Shown here: one piece after another, positions 17,106 to 25,674 of the stretch
How positions within the stretch are numbered: position 1 is the stretch's first letter
Layout: each line of letters starts with the position of its first letter
The notes under the pieces: generated by a model
Seen by the model: only the letters and a program-made list of their open reading frames with translations
Told to the model about the DNA's origin: nothing
Database searches by the model: none
NCBI GenBank assembly: GCA_963733145.1
Contig: CAVTCJ010000004.1
Span: forward strand, 62,001-126,000
DNA from: JAHIKV01 sp963733145
GTDB lineage: Bacteria; Planctomycetota; Planctomycetia; Pirellulales; Thermoguttaceae
Direction of reading: 5' to 3'
DNA length: 64,000 nt
Program-made: the position numbers and the translations under genes

Positions 17106-17133
17106 TAATCCCCGAGCAGGCAACGGCCGATGA
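17106..17133 (+). promoter_or_regulatory. Possible sigma-28-like promoter of flgM
   Basis: TAAT (17106-17109), 16 bases, then GCCGATGA (17126-17133), against the flagellar sigma-28 consensus TAAA-15-GCCGATAA. Two mismatches and one extra spacer base. It lies about 37 bases upstream of flgM, a gene often under sigma-28 control. Tentative. Confidence 0.3.
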
Positions 17134-17169
17134 CACGACTGTCAACCTTATCTTAGTGGAGAAGAAACA

Positions 17170-17448
17170 ATGCACATTTACGGACCCAGTCAGTTGCACG
17201 GCCCACAACCCATCAGCGCTCCCCACGGAGCCAAACCGGCACAACAAATCGCGCGCCCCGAGGCGCCGCAGATCGCCGACGAGGTCGACATCTCCGAGGC
17301 CGCCCGGCTGGTTGAGCAAGTCCAGCAGATGCCCGAGATGCGCAGCGATCGCATCGAGGCCGTCCGGCAGCAGATTGCCGAGGGGACCTACGAGACCCGC
17401 GACAAACTGAACGTCGCCCTCGAGCGGCTGCTCGACGAGATCGGCTGA
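17170..17448 (+). CDS. flgM: Anti-sigma-28 factor FlgM
   Basis: A 92-residue protein from ATG 17170, with GGAGAAG 5 bases upstream. The first ~40 residues are disordered; the C-terminal half, 'DEVDISEAARLVEQVQQMPE' then 'RSDRIEAVRQQIAEGTYET' and 'DKLNVALERLLDEIG', matches the FlgM fold that wraps sigma-28 (FliA). In flagellated bacteria FlgM holds sigma-28 inactive until the hook is finished, then is exported. No other flagellar gene is in the window, as is common for planctomycete flgM. Monocistronic: the next gene is convergent. Confidence 0.88.
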   Translation: MHIYGPSQLHGPQPISAPHGAKPAQQIARPEAPQIADEVDISEAARLVEQVQQMPEMRSDRIEAVRQQIAEGTYETRDKLNVALERLLDEIG

Positions 17449-17545
17449 ACCGAGTGCCGCAGCACCCGCATGTTTAGCGGCCGTCGGCTCTGAGGCCTTT
17501 GTTCCCCGGACGGTCGCCGGCGGCAGATAAACGGATAAGTACTCT

Positions 17546-18979
17546 CTAAACGTTGACGTCCGCTTTCGTCGCTTGGCAACCGGCATATCTCGCCCGAATC
17601 GGCTTGACCACCTCGGCGATGAACTCGTCAACCTGCTCCGGCGCGCGGCCGATGAATTGCCGGGCGTCCAAGGCGGCGGTCAGATCGACCTGGGCGAAGG
17701 CCGGGTCCGAGGCCAGCCGCTCCATTAGGTCGTTCGGCCGGCCTTCCTGCTTGACCACCGCGGCCGCGGCCTGAGAGTGCCGGCGGATGCGCTCGTGCAG
17801 GTCCTGCCGGTCGCCGCCCGCGGCGACGGCCGCCATGAGGATGTTCTCCGTGGCCATGAAGGGCAGTTCGGCGTCGAGATGGGCGGCGATCACCTTCGGA
17901 TAGACGACCAGCCCGGCCGACACGTTTTGGCACAGAATCAGCACGGCGTCGGCGGCCAGAAACGCTTGGGGGATGGTCAGCCGCCGGTTTGCGCTGTCGT
18001 CCAGCGTCCGTTCGAGCCACTGCACCGAGGCCGTCGCGGCCGCGCTCGATTCCAAACTGATAATGAACCGCGCCAGCCCGCAAATCCGCTCCGATCGCAT
18101 GGGATTCCGCTTGTAGGCCATCGCCGACGAGCCGATCTGATCGGCCTCGAACGGCTCCTCGACCTCCTTGCGATGGGCCAGCAGCCGCAGGTCGGTGGCC
18201 ATCTTATGCGCGCTCTGGGCGACGCCCGAGAGCACGCCGAGCACCTGCGCGTCGATCTTCCGCGAATACGTCTGGCCGCTGACCGGGTAGGTGGAGTCGA
18301 AGCCGATCTTGCGGCAGATCAATTCCTCCAACCGGCGCACTTTATCGTGGTCGCCGTGGAACAGTTCGAGGAAACTGGCCTGCGTGCCGGTAGTTCCCTT
18401 GTTGCCCAGCGCCCGGAGGCCGTCGATGCGGTGCTCGATTTCGGCCAGGTCGAGCGAGAAGTCGTGAGCCCAGAGGCAGGCCCGCTTGCCCACAGTGGTC
18501 GGCTGGGCGGGCTGGAAATGGGTGAAGCCCAGGCAGGGCAGGTCGCGGTAGTTCGCGGCGAATGCGGCCAGCGAGTCGATCACCCCCGCCGTCCGCCGGG
18601 CGATCATCCGCAACCCCTCGCGCACGAGCAGCAGGTCGGCGTTGTCGGTCACGAAGCAGCTCGTGGCACCCAGGTGGATGATTCCCCGGGCCTCGGGACA
18701 GGCGTCGCCGTAGGCGTGGACGTGGGCCATCACGTCGTGCCGCAGCTTCCGCTCGTAGCGGTCGGCCGCCGCGAAATCGATGTCGTCCACGTGGGCCTTG
18801 AGTTGCTCGATCTGCCCGCCGCTGATCGGCAGGCCGAGTTCCGCCTCGGCCTCGGCCAGCGCCGCCCATAGCCGCCGCCAGACGCCGAACTTCCGCCGCG
18901 GACTCCACAGTTCGCTCATCTCCGGCGAGGCGTAGCGGGAAATCAGCGGATTTTCGTAGAGGCTTCGATTGTCGGGCAT
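17546..18979 (-). CDS. purB: Adenylosuccinate lyase
   Basis: Start ATG 18979 gives 'MPDNRSLYENPLISRYASPE' and a 477-residue protein. The fumarase/aspartase-superfamily signature is 'SSAMAYKRNPMRSERI' near residue 285; 'HLGATSCFVTDNADL' and 'GFTHFQPAQPTTVGKRA' are the other active-site blocks. PurB splits SAICAR and adenylosuccinate in purine synthesis, in the cytoplasm. It begins 14 bases after the stop of the KS-AT-STAS gene, so this housekeeping gene is probably expressed from the same minus-strand transcript, or from a promoter inside the synthase gene. The form is the long, SXXMPYKRNP-type PurB. Complete. Confidence 0.92.
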   Translation of the reverse strand: MPDNRSLYENPLISRYASPEMSELWSPRRKFGVWRRLWAALAEAEAELGLPISGGQIEQLKAHVDDIDFAAADRYERKLRHDVMAHVHAYGDACPEARGIIHLGATSCFVTDNADLLLVREGLRMIARRTAGVIDSLAAFAANYRDLPCLGFTHFQPAQPTTVGKRACLWAHDFSLDLAEIEHRIDGLRALGNKGTTGTQASFLELFHGDHDKVRRLEELICRKIGFDSTYPVSGQTYSRKIDAQVLGVLSGVAQSAHKMATDLRLLAHRKEVEEPFEADQIGSSAMAYKRNPMRSERICGLARFIISLESSAAATASVQWLERTLDDSANRRLTIPQAFLAADAVLILCQNVSAGLVVYPKVIAAHLDAELPFMATENILMAAVAAGGDRQDLHERIRRHSQAAAAVVKQEGRPNDLMERLASDPAFAQVDLTAALDARQFIGRAPEQVDEFIAEVVKPIRARYAGCQATKADVNV

Positions 18980-18993
18980 GAGAGATCCGATGT

Positions 18994-21900
18994 TCAGGAA
19001 ACTTCGTAGCTGGCCGGCTTTTTCTTGCGGAAGAACATGCCGCCGGTCCCCTTCAGCGAGGCGATGGCCGCCTCCGCGTTGGCGTGGATGTCGAAAATCT
19101 TGTTCATGCCGGTGATCTTGAAGACCTGCATGATTTCCGGGACGATGCCGCACAGCTTCAACGAGACCTTGTATTCCTTGCACCGCTTGTTGACGCGGAC
19201 CAGCATTCCCAGGGCCATCGAGGACATGAAGCCGACCCGGCTGAAGTCCAGCAGCACGCAGCCCTCTTCGGACTGATCGAGGGCGGCCGCGACCTCGCGA
19301 TAGCATTGGTCGATGGCTTCGGTGTCGACCAGCCGGGTGGCGTCGATCGACAGCAGACGGACCTCGCCTTTAACCTCTTGTTTGATAATCGGCATGGGTT
19401 CGATCCAATATCGTTTGCGTTGGAAAGGATACGTCGGCAACAGGATTCTCCGCCGCGGCGTGCCGCGGTCGAGGGCGGCCCAATCGACGTTCACCCCCTG
19501 CGTGAAGAGCCGCGCGGCGGCGGCGAGCATGGCCGGCCGTTCGGGTTCTCCCGGCCGGAGGCTCGCCAGCCACGTCCCCGACCATTGTCGCATCGAACGG
19601 CGGCCAAGTCCAGTGAGCAGCGGCCGGGGGCCAATCTCGACGAACAGTCGGCAATCCAGTTGGTCGAGCGCCGCGATGCCCTCGGCAAAGCGGATCGGCT
19701 CGCAAATCTGTCGGCGCCAGTAGCCGGGCGAGGCGATTTCGTCCTCCGCCGGCCCCCCCGAGAGCCCAGAGATCAGCCGGATGCGGGGCTTGTGGAATTC
19801 CACCTGCTCGCAGACCCCGCGAAACTCGTCGGCGATCGGCTCGCTCAGTGGGCAGTACAGGCCGCGTGTGCCGGGCAACGGCCGAGTGCGGATGCCCTCG
19901 GCGGCCAGCCGTGCGGCCAGCGCCTCGATGGCGCCGGCCCGGCCCGCGACGACGGTTTGCCGCGGGCTGTTGAAGGCCGCCGGCCAAACCTCGCCGGCGC
20001 AAGGCTGCAACAATTCGGCCACCCGCGACCGATCACCCAGGACGACGATCATCCACCCATCATCGGGCAGCGATTCGATCAGCCTTTCCCGCGCGGCGAT
20101 CATGCGCAGGGCGTCCTCCGGGGAAAAGACGCCGGCCACGCAGGCGGCCGCATATTCGCCCAGCCCATGCCCGAGGAGCGACGTCGGTTCTACGCCCCAC
20201 GATTTCCACAACTGGGCCAAGGCGCATTGCAGCGCGAACAAGGCCGCGGGGGAATTGGCCGCAAACTCCCCGCAGCGGTCGAAGTTTTCGCGGAAGACCG
20301 GCTCGGTCTCGTACAACTCGCGGCCGGCGCCGGCAATTTGCGAACCTTCGCCGGGGAATAGAAACGCCACCTGCGGATTGGGCATCTCGACGACTCCGTC
20401 CCAGCAGGCTGAAGTCGGCTCGCCTCGACGCCAGGCGCCCAGCGCCCGCCGGGCTTCGTCGGTCGATCGGGCCAGCAGCGACAGCCGATGTTGGAAGCGG
20501 CCGCGGCCGGTGTTGGCCGTGAAGCAAACATCGCCCAGATCGGCCGCCGGATTGGCGTCGAAATAGTTTAGGTACTGCCCGGCCAATTCGCGCAGTGCCG
20601 CCGGTGATTGAGCCGAAACAGTGAACACCTGCACCGGCCGATCGGCATCGGGATGTTTAGCGGCCGACGGCACGTCGGCCCGGTCCGCCCGCTGTTGGCC
20701 GCCGTGCCGGCGGCCGCTAAACGGCGACAAACATACCATGTTCGGCGCCTCTTCGAGAATCACATGGGCGTTGGTCCCGCCAATGCCGAGCGAATTGACC
20801 GCCGCCCGGCGCGGCTGGCCGGCCGACTCCCAATCGCGGCACTCCGTGTTGACGAAGAAGGGCGACTCGGGAAAGTTGATGGCCGGGTTGGACGTATTGT
20901 GGTTGATGCTCGGCGGCAGTTTTTTGTGTTCCAGCGCCAGCGCGGCCTTGATGAAGCTGACGATGCCGGCCGCCGCCTCGAGGTGGCCGAAGTTGCTCTT
21001 CACCGAGCCGATGGCGCAGAACTGCTTGTCCTTCGTGCCGCGGCGGAAGGCCTTGTTCAGGCCGAAAATCTCGACCGGATCGCCCATCGCGGTGGCGGTG
21101 CCGTGGGCCTCCATCAGCCCGATCGAGCGCGGATCGACCTCGGCCACGGCCAGGGCGTCGGCGCAGGCGGCGGCCTGTCCATCGGCGTTGGTGGCCCAGT
21201 AGCTCAGCTTGGCGGCGCCGTCGTTGTTAACGGCCGAGCCGCGGACGACCGCGTGGATGTGGTCGCCGTCGTCAATGGCTTGGGCCAGCGGCTTCAGCAG
21301 GACCAGGCCCGCCCCGCTGCCGAACACGGTCCCGTTGGCGCCGGCGTCGAAGGGGCGACAGCGGCCGTCGGGCGAGAGCAGGGCCTGACCGGCGTGGAGG
21401 TAGCCCATCCGATGCGGCACGCGAATCGTGACCCCGCCGGCCAGGGCCATGTCGCAATCGCCGGCCAGCAGACTTTGGCACGCCAGGTGGACCGCCACCA
21501 GCGAAGTCGAGCAAGCCGTCTGCACGGTGAGGCTCGGGCCGCGGAGGTTCAGCTTGTAGGAAATCCGCGTGCTCAGATAGTCCTTGTCGTTGCCGATGCA
21601 CTGCATGCTGCCCGTCGAGCCGATCAGCCGCGAGCTGAGGTGCATTGGCGAGAGCAGGTAGCTGCTCATCAGTCCGCCGGCGCCGGCGAAGACGCCGACC
21701 AGTCCGCGATAGGAGTCGCCGGCATAGCCCGCCCGCTCCATCGTCTCCCAGGCGAGTTCGAGCATGATGCGCTGCTGGGGGTCCATCATCTCCGCTTCGC
21801 GGCGGGAGATTTTGAAGAACTTGGCGTCGAACTTGTCGAAATCGTCGAGCACCGGGGCCGACTTGACGAAGTCCTCCCGGTCGAGCCACTCGCGGTCGGC

Positions 21901-22065
21901 CCCCGCTTGCAGCAGTTCCTCGTCGTTGAACGCGGTGATCGACTCGACCCCCGCGGCCAGGTTCGACCAGAAGTGCTCGATGTTCCGGGCGCCTGGAAAA
22001 CGCCCGGCCATGCCGATAACGGCGATCGAATTAGGACGAATCGTTTCGTGCGAAGATTCGGTCAC
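18994..22065 (-). CDS. Polyketide-synthase-like KS-AT protein with C-terminal STAS domain
   Basis: GTG start at 22065, five bases after the ACP stop. Residues ~13-446 are a full ketosynthase: Cys185 in 'TACSTSLVAVH', His321 in 'EAHGTATAMGDP', and 'KSNFGHLEAAAG'. Residues ~449-471 are encoded by a palindromic repeat. Residues ~560-850 are an acyltransferase ('FLFPGEGSQ', 'YWRRQICEPIRF', 'FVEIGPRPLL') whose GHSxG motif reads GHGLG: the nucleophile Ser is Gly634. After the usual post-AT 'YPFQRKRYW' comes a STAS domain (~895-1005, 'LLDFSRVGFMSSMALGML'), as in anti-sigma-factor antagonists, with Ser948/949 near the phosphoserine site. No KR, DH or ER; those functions may come from the neighbouring SDR and ACP. 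I know of no standard PKS class with this ending. Confidence 0.85.
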   Translation of the reverse strand: MTESSHETIRPNSIAVIGMAGRFPGARNIEHFWSNLAAGVESITAFNDEELLQAGADREWLDREDFVKSAPVLDDFDKFDAKFFKISRREAEMMDPQQRIMLELAWETMERAGYAGDSYRGLVGVFAGAGGLMSSYLLSPMHLSSRLIGSTGSMQCIGNDKDYLSTRISYKLNLRGPSLTVQTACSTSLVAVHLACQSLLAGDCDMALAGGVTIRVPHRMGYLHAGQALLSPDGRCRPFDAGANGTVFGSGAGLVLLKPLAQAIDDGDHIHAVVRGSAVNNDGAAKLSYWATNADGQAAACADALAVAEVDPRSIGLMEAHGTATAMGDPVEIFGLNKAFRRGTKDKQFCAIGSVKSNFGHLEAAAGIVSFIKAALALEHKKLPPSINHNTSNPAINFPESPFFVNTECRDWESAGQPRRAAVNSLGIGGTNAHVILEEAPNMVCLSPFSGRRHGGQQRADRADVPSAAKHPDADRPVQVFTVSAQSPAALRELAGQYLNYFDANPAADLGDVCFTANTGRGRFQHRLSLLARSTDEARRALGAWRRGEPTSACWDGVVEMPNPQVAFLFPGEGSQIAGAGRELYETEPVFRENFDRCGEFAANSPAALFALQCALAQLWKSWGVEPTSLLGHGLGEYAAACVAGVFSPEDALRMIAARERLIESLPDDGWMIVVLGDRSRVAELLQPCAGEVWPAAFNSPRQTVVAGRAGAIEALAARLAAEGIRTRPLPGTRGLYCPLSEPIADEFRGVCEQVEFHKPRIRLISGLSGGPAEDEIASPGYWRRQICEPIRFAEGIAALDQLDCRLFVEIGPRPLLTGLGRRSMRQWSGTWLASLRPGEPERPAMLAAAARLFTQGVNVDWAALDRGTPRRRILLPTYPFQRKRYWIEPMPIIKQEVKGEVRLLSIDATRLVDTEAIDQCYREVAAALDQSEEGCVLLDFSRVGFMSSMALGMLVRVNKRCKEYKVSLKLCGIVPEIMQVFKITGMNKIFDIHANAEAAIASLKGTGGMFFRKKKPASYEVS
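20655..20722. repeat. 66-bp-type TTTAGCGGCCG palindrome inside the KS-AT-STAS gene
   Basis: GTTTAGCGGCCGACGGCACG...GGCCGCTAAAC, a long stem-loop of the same family as 22467-22532, 23358-23423, 46884-46949 and 52542-52607. This copy lies within the open frame, in the KS-AT linker, and is translated without a stop as FSGRRHGGQQRADRADV followed by PSAAKH. Confidence 0.9.
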
Positions 22066-22070
22066 GGCGA

Positions 22071-22430
22071 TTATTCCCCGCGGGCTTTTTGTCTTAGTTC
22101 ACGTTGCGAGGCCAGTCCGGCGCGGGAGCGTGGGGCGGGCGTTTCGGCCGCTTCCGCCTCGGGCGCCGTCTGCTCGTCGGTTGAAAAACATTTGCCGTAG
22201 GCGGCCATCAGGTCGCCCGGCGTGCGGATGCTCGTCACCGCCACCAACTCGGCGAACGGATCGACGCCCAACTTCATCTCCAGCTTGGCGATGATCCGCG
22301 CCAGGTCGAGCGACCGCAGTCCGAGGTCTTCGACCAGCATCTGGTCGGGGCGGACGGCCTCGATCTCGGGCGACTTGTCTTGCACCACGTCGAGGACCAC
22401 GGCGAGAATCGTTTCGTTGAGGTTTTGCAT
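22071..22430 (-). CDS. Acyl carrier protein
   Basis: Start ATG 22430 ('MQNLNETILAVVLDVVQ'), 119 residues. The carrier core is residues 1-85: 'DQMLVEDLGLRSLDLARIIA', in which the Ser after 'LGLR' is the phosphopantetheine site (RSL instead of the usual DSL), then 'LEMKLGVDPF'. A ~35-residue acidic then basic tail follows, longer than in FabD-type ACPs. It is 5 bases upstream of the KS-AT-STAS gene and so is almost surely its partner: the synthase lacks an internal carrier domain. It would hold the growing chain for condensation and for reduction by the nearby SDR. Confidence 0.85.
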   Translation of the reverse strand: MQNLNETILAVVLDVVQDKSPEIEAVRPDQMLVEDLGLRSLDLARIIAKLEMKLGVDPFAELVAVTSIRTPGDLMAAYGKCFSTDEQTAPEAEAAETPAPRSRAGLASQRELRQKARGE

Positions 22431-22466
22431 GATGTTGCAATCGTGTGCTGAATGAAATATCGTGAT

Positions 22467-22532
22467 GTTTAGCGGCCGCCGGCACGGCGGCCAGCGGCGG
22501 TTCACGGGCCGCCGTGCCGGCGGCCGCTAAAC
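22467..22532. repeat. TTTAGCGGCCG palindrome, upstream of the ACP gene
   Basis: Arms GTTTAGCGGCCGCCGGCACG and its reverse complement with a loop of about 16 bases (CAGCGGCGGTTCACGG). It lies in the 139-base gap between the SDR and ACP genes, 37 bases upstream of the ACP start, where it could affect the mRNA end or translation. Confidence 0.8.
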
Positions 22533-22569
22533 GGAATAACCTAAGTTGATTTGCATCCAACGCAATTCA

Positions 22570-23331
22570 CTATCCGACGTACCCTCCGTCCACGGCGATG
22601 ACCTGGGCGGTGACGAAGGCGGACTGCGGCGAGAGGAAAAACCAGACGGCGTTGGCGATGTCCGCGGTCGTGCCCAGCCGGCGGAGCGGCGTGCGGCGGG
22701 CGATCCGCGACCGCTGGTCGTCCGAAAATCCGCTGGTCATCTCGCTGTCGAAATAGCCCGGCGCCACGCAGTTGACGCGGATGCCGGCCGGTCCGACCTC
22801 GACGGCCAGGCTCTTCGTCAGGCCGATCAGGGCGGCCTTCGTGGCGCTGTAGACCGACACGCCCGCGTGGCCGCGCAGGGCGTTGACCGAGGCGATGTTC
22901 ACGATCGAGCCGGCCCCTTGCGGCAGCATTCCCTTCAGGCAGGCCCGGGTGAGGAATATCGCCGCTTCGAGGTTCATGCTGATTTGGGCGTGGATGTCGG
23001 CGTCGCGCATCATCGACAACAGGCCCTCGCCGAGCGTGGCCATGTTGTTCACCAGCGCGTCGATCCGCCCGTACCGCCGCAGCACGTCGCGGGCGAACTC
23101 GGCCAGGGCCTGAGGATCGGCTCCGTCGACCGGCGCCCAGTGGAACGACTCGGCCCCGGGATCGGCCGCCAGCCGCTCCTCGACCAGCGGCGTCTTCGAT
23201 CGGCTGAAGGTGGCGACGATCATATCGTGGCGGAGCAATTCCGTGACGATCGCTTGTCCCAGCCCCCGGCTTCCGCCGCTGACGACCGCCACGCGGCGGC
23301 CGGCGGTTGTGTTTTCTTCTGATGAACTCAT
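22570..23331 (-). CDS. SDR-family 3-oxoacyl-ACP reductase-like enzyme
   Basis: 253 residues. 'AVVSGGSRGLGQAIVTEL' is the TGxxxGxG cofactor site with SGG in first place; 'IDALVNNMATLGEG', 'SIVNIASVNALRGH' (catalytic Ser), 'VYSATKAALIGLTKSLAVEV' (Tyr and Lys of YxxxK) and 'IRVNCVAPGYFDSEMT' follow, as in FabG. C-terminal 'SAFVTAQVIAVDGGYVG' completes the family. In context it would reduce the beta-keto group made by the KS-AT-STAS protein on the ACP. The fold is certain, the substrate inferred from neighbours. Separated from the flanking genes by two copies of the same palindrome. Confidence 0.87.
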   Translation of the reverse strand: MSSSEENTTAGRRVAVVSGGSRGLGQAIVTELLRHDMIVATFSRSKTPLVEERLAADPGAESFHWAPVDGADPQALAEFARDVLRRYGRIDALVNNMATLGEGLLSMMRDADIHAQISMNLEAAIFLTRACLKGMLPQGAGSIVNIASVNALRGHAGVSVYSATKAALIGLTKSLAVEVGPAGIRVNCVAPGYFDSEMTSGFSDDQRSRIARRTPLRRLGTTADIANAVWFFLSPQSAFVTAQVIAVDGGYVG

Positions 23332-23357
23332 TTTGTAATTGGAACTCGCTTACACTC

Positions 23358-23423
23358 GTTTAGCGGCCGTCGGCACGACGGCCCTGGTCCCATCGCAAGC
23401 CGCCGTGCCGGCGGCTGCTAAAC
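23358..23423. repeat. TTTAGCGGCCG palindrome between ligase and SDR genes
   Basis: Same family as 22467-22532, with arms GTTTAGCGGCCGTCGGCACG and GCCGTGCCGGCGGCTGCTAAAC, 26 bases upstream of the SDR start. It sits in the leader of the SDR reading frame on the minus strand. Confidence 0.8.
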
Positions 23424-23463
23424 AACAGCGGATGACACTGGTAAAATTCCAATGCCACCCAGT

Positions 23464-24815
23464 TTACACTCCGACCTTTCGTTTCTTCTTAAACCGTTCT
23501 CCGCACAGCGTTTCCGAGGCCACTTCGACCATCGCCGGAACTTTGAAGGGGGCCAGCCGGGCACGGCACGCGGCACGGACCCGCTTCTCCAGCGCGTCAG
23601 GGTCCTCGGGCTCGTTCAATTCGACCGTGGCGATCACGATGTTGCCGGTGATCGGATTCGAGTGGCCGCGGACGGTCACGTCCTTGACGTTGTCCAACTG
23701 TTGAATGACGTTTTCCACTTCGGCGGGAAAGACCTTTTCGCCGCCGATATTGATAATCTCCGACTTGCGGCCGAGGAAGCGGATGTAATCGCCCTGCTGC
23801 TCGACCAGATCGCCCGTGTTCATCCAGCCGTCGGCGTCGAACGGCGAGGGGGCGTTCAAGTAGCCGATCATGGACGTCGCCGAGCGAATCCAGAGGATGC
23901 CGTCGACGACCTTCGTCTCGAAACCCTTGCCGCCGACGGCCAGCCACAGCGAATCGTTGCTCTCCGACTTGGTCGGCAGGATGCCCACCTCGGTCAGGCC
24001 GTAGGTCTGCTTCAGCCGCACGCCGGGCAATGCCGCGTGCAGGGCCTTCAGCGTGGCCTCGGGCATCGGCTCGGTGCCGTAAGTGATCATTTCCAGCGAA
24101 CTGAGATCGGATTTCTTGTAGGCCCCGGAAATCAGCAGCATCCGCAGGAAGGTCGGCGTCGTGGGCAGCAGTTGCACGCGGTGCCGCTCGATGCCGGCGC
24201 AGATCGCCTCGGGCGTCCGCTCGGCGAGCGTGACGATCGTGCCGCCGCCGGTGAGGATGTGAAACAGCGTGTTGATGCCGCCGACGTGATCGAGCATCAG
24301 GAAGGAGAGCGTGCGGAGCGGGGTCGCCCGGCGGTCGCGATAGCCGTCCAACAGCCGGGTGAAACTCAGCAGCGAGGCCTTGATCTCGCCGGTCGAGCCG
24401 GACGAGAAGACGACCAGCCCCGCTTCGCCCGAGCGCCGCAATTCCTGCAATAAAGGCGGATCGGCCTCCGGCTCCAGCGGCGACAGCTCCCAGTCGTCAT
24501 TCCGATCGAACTCGATGAGCCAGCGGGCGGCGGCGATCCGCAGCGCCCGGTCCTGCTCGGCCGTGACCTTGGTCGTCAGCGGGATGGCGATGTTCCGTTT
24601 GTCGGCCAGGGCCATGAGCAACGTGGCGGCGGCGGGCGAGAAACCGCCGTGCAAGGCGACGCATTGGCCCGGCTCGACGCCCCTCCGCGAGAGGGTGAAT
24701 TGCCACTCCTTCACCCGGCGGAGCAGTTCGTCGTAGCCGAACTCTTGTTGCCGCCACACGGAGCGCAGCGGTCGCCGTATTGAGCCAAACGCTCGAAGAG
24801 CCAGTTTTCGCTCAT
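23464..24815 (-). CDS. AMP-forming acyl-CoA/acyl-ACP ligase (N-terminal frameshift)
   Basis: The main frame (from about 24760) has the adenylation motifs 'GLVVFSSGSTGEIKASLLSF' (ATP loop), 'LKQTYGLTEVG', 'GWMNTGDLV', 'IRFLGRKSEIINIGGEKVFPAEVE' and the C-terminal lysine block 'CGERFKKKRKV'. Upstream, another frame gives 'MSENWLFERLAQYGDRCA', the expected start, from ATG 24815 behind GGGGAGG; one indel near 24765 joins them (~450 residues). It would activate a fatty or aryl acid and hand it to CoA or to the ACP encoded downstream, starting the small pathway with SDR and KS-AT-STAS. The substrate cannot be read. First gene of the minus-strand set. Confidence 0.82.
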
Positions 24816-25127
24816 CTGTAGCCTCCCCTATCTGTATGGATCGGAGCTATTATAGCAGAATCTCCATCGACATAGCAGAATCCCGGCGAGGATTTGGGGA
24901 TTGGGGAAGATGTGTCAAGTTTGACGGCACGTTTTCATCGGCTCTCACATTCTTCTCGTCCGGCGAAAATCTTTGACCCTATCGGCCGGCTCGCGTGATT
25001 AGTATGTAGAAAGCGGATTTGTGATTTGGCCGTCTCGGCTGCACAATGCAGACGGGACGCCTGCACCACAATTTGTTTTTGATCTCCGTCCTTTTCAATT
25101 ATTCGAGGATGTTCGGGAACTGGACCA

Positions 25128-25203
25128 TTTAGCCTCCCGTGAATACACGGGGGGCAGAGAGGCAAAACGGGGGCAGGCCCCCGGTGCATTCACCGGGGCA
25201 AAA
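25128..25203. repeat. CCCCCGTGAATACACGGGGG-type palindrome
   Basis: TTTAGCCTCCCGTGAATACACGGGGGGCA followed by a second hairpin CCCCCGGTGCATTCACCGGGG. A related copy is at 49465-49496. Just upstream, 25037-25068 carries one arm of the GACGCCTGCACCAC repeat seen whole at 45579-45636. The gap 24816-25272 otherwise holds only the divergent promoters. Confidence 0.65.
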
Positions 25204-25272
25204 TAGTGAAACATGCCCAGCCAATTTCCGCACGCCCTAATTTATTTTCATCGGCAGGCCGCCGAGTCGGCA

Positions 25273-25674
25273 ATGGACCCAAAAACGAATAGAACCGACG
25301 AATTTCTCGGTCTGTTTCTCAAGGCCGAGCCGAGGGTCTACGCCTATATCCGCTCCCAGATACCGCATCGAGCGGATGCCGAGGACGTGCTCCAGGAGAC
25401 GGCCGCCACGCTGTGGAGCAAGTTCGAAGACTTTCGAGCGGGGACCGATTTCGTGGCCTGGGCCTACCAAGTCGCCCGCTTCAAGGTGCAACACTTCCGC
25501 GACCGGCAGAGCCGCCGCCGGCGGCTGTTCTCGCAAGAGTTCGTGGGCCTGGTGGCCGCTCAGGCCGAGGAGATGGCCGCCGAGACCGTCGATTTACGGT
25601 CCCGTTCCAAGAACGCGCGAATCAAACTGAAACGCCCTTACCCACAAACAAATGCGATCAAGTGCTACGCCTGA
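25273..25674 (+). pseudogene. ECF sigma factor, truncated after region 2
   Basis: From ATG 25273 ('MDPKTNRTDEFLGLFLKAEP') the product has a complete sigma-70 region 2: 'RVYAYIRSQIPHRADAEDVL' with the polymerase-binding helix, 'FRAGTDFVAWAYQVARFKV' and 'QHFRDRQSRRRRLFSQEF'. It resembles the Rhodopirellula/Verrucomicrobium ECF family. After 'EMAAETVDLRSR' family similarity stops, and ~25 unrelated residues lead to a stop at 25674; the region 4 helix-turn-helix that reads the -35 box is missing. The tail overlaps the 3' end of the giant convergent gene by 10 bases. Probably a decapitated gene at a rearrangement border rather than a working sigma factor. Confidence 0.65.

Noticed and set aside
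19084..22200. Long plus-strand frames (425 and 530 codons) opposite the KS-AT-STAS gene
   Set aside because: Antisense shadows of a well-supported synthase gene; composition is low-complexity and no family motif is seen.
24816..25272. Short plus-strand frame at 25021-25206
   Set aside because: It runs through two intergenic repeat families and has no ribosome site or motif.
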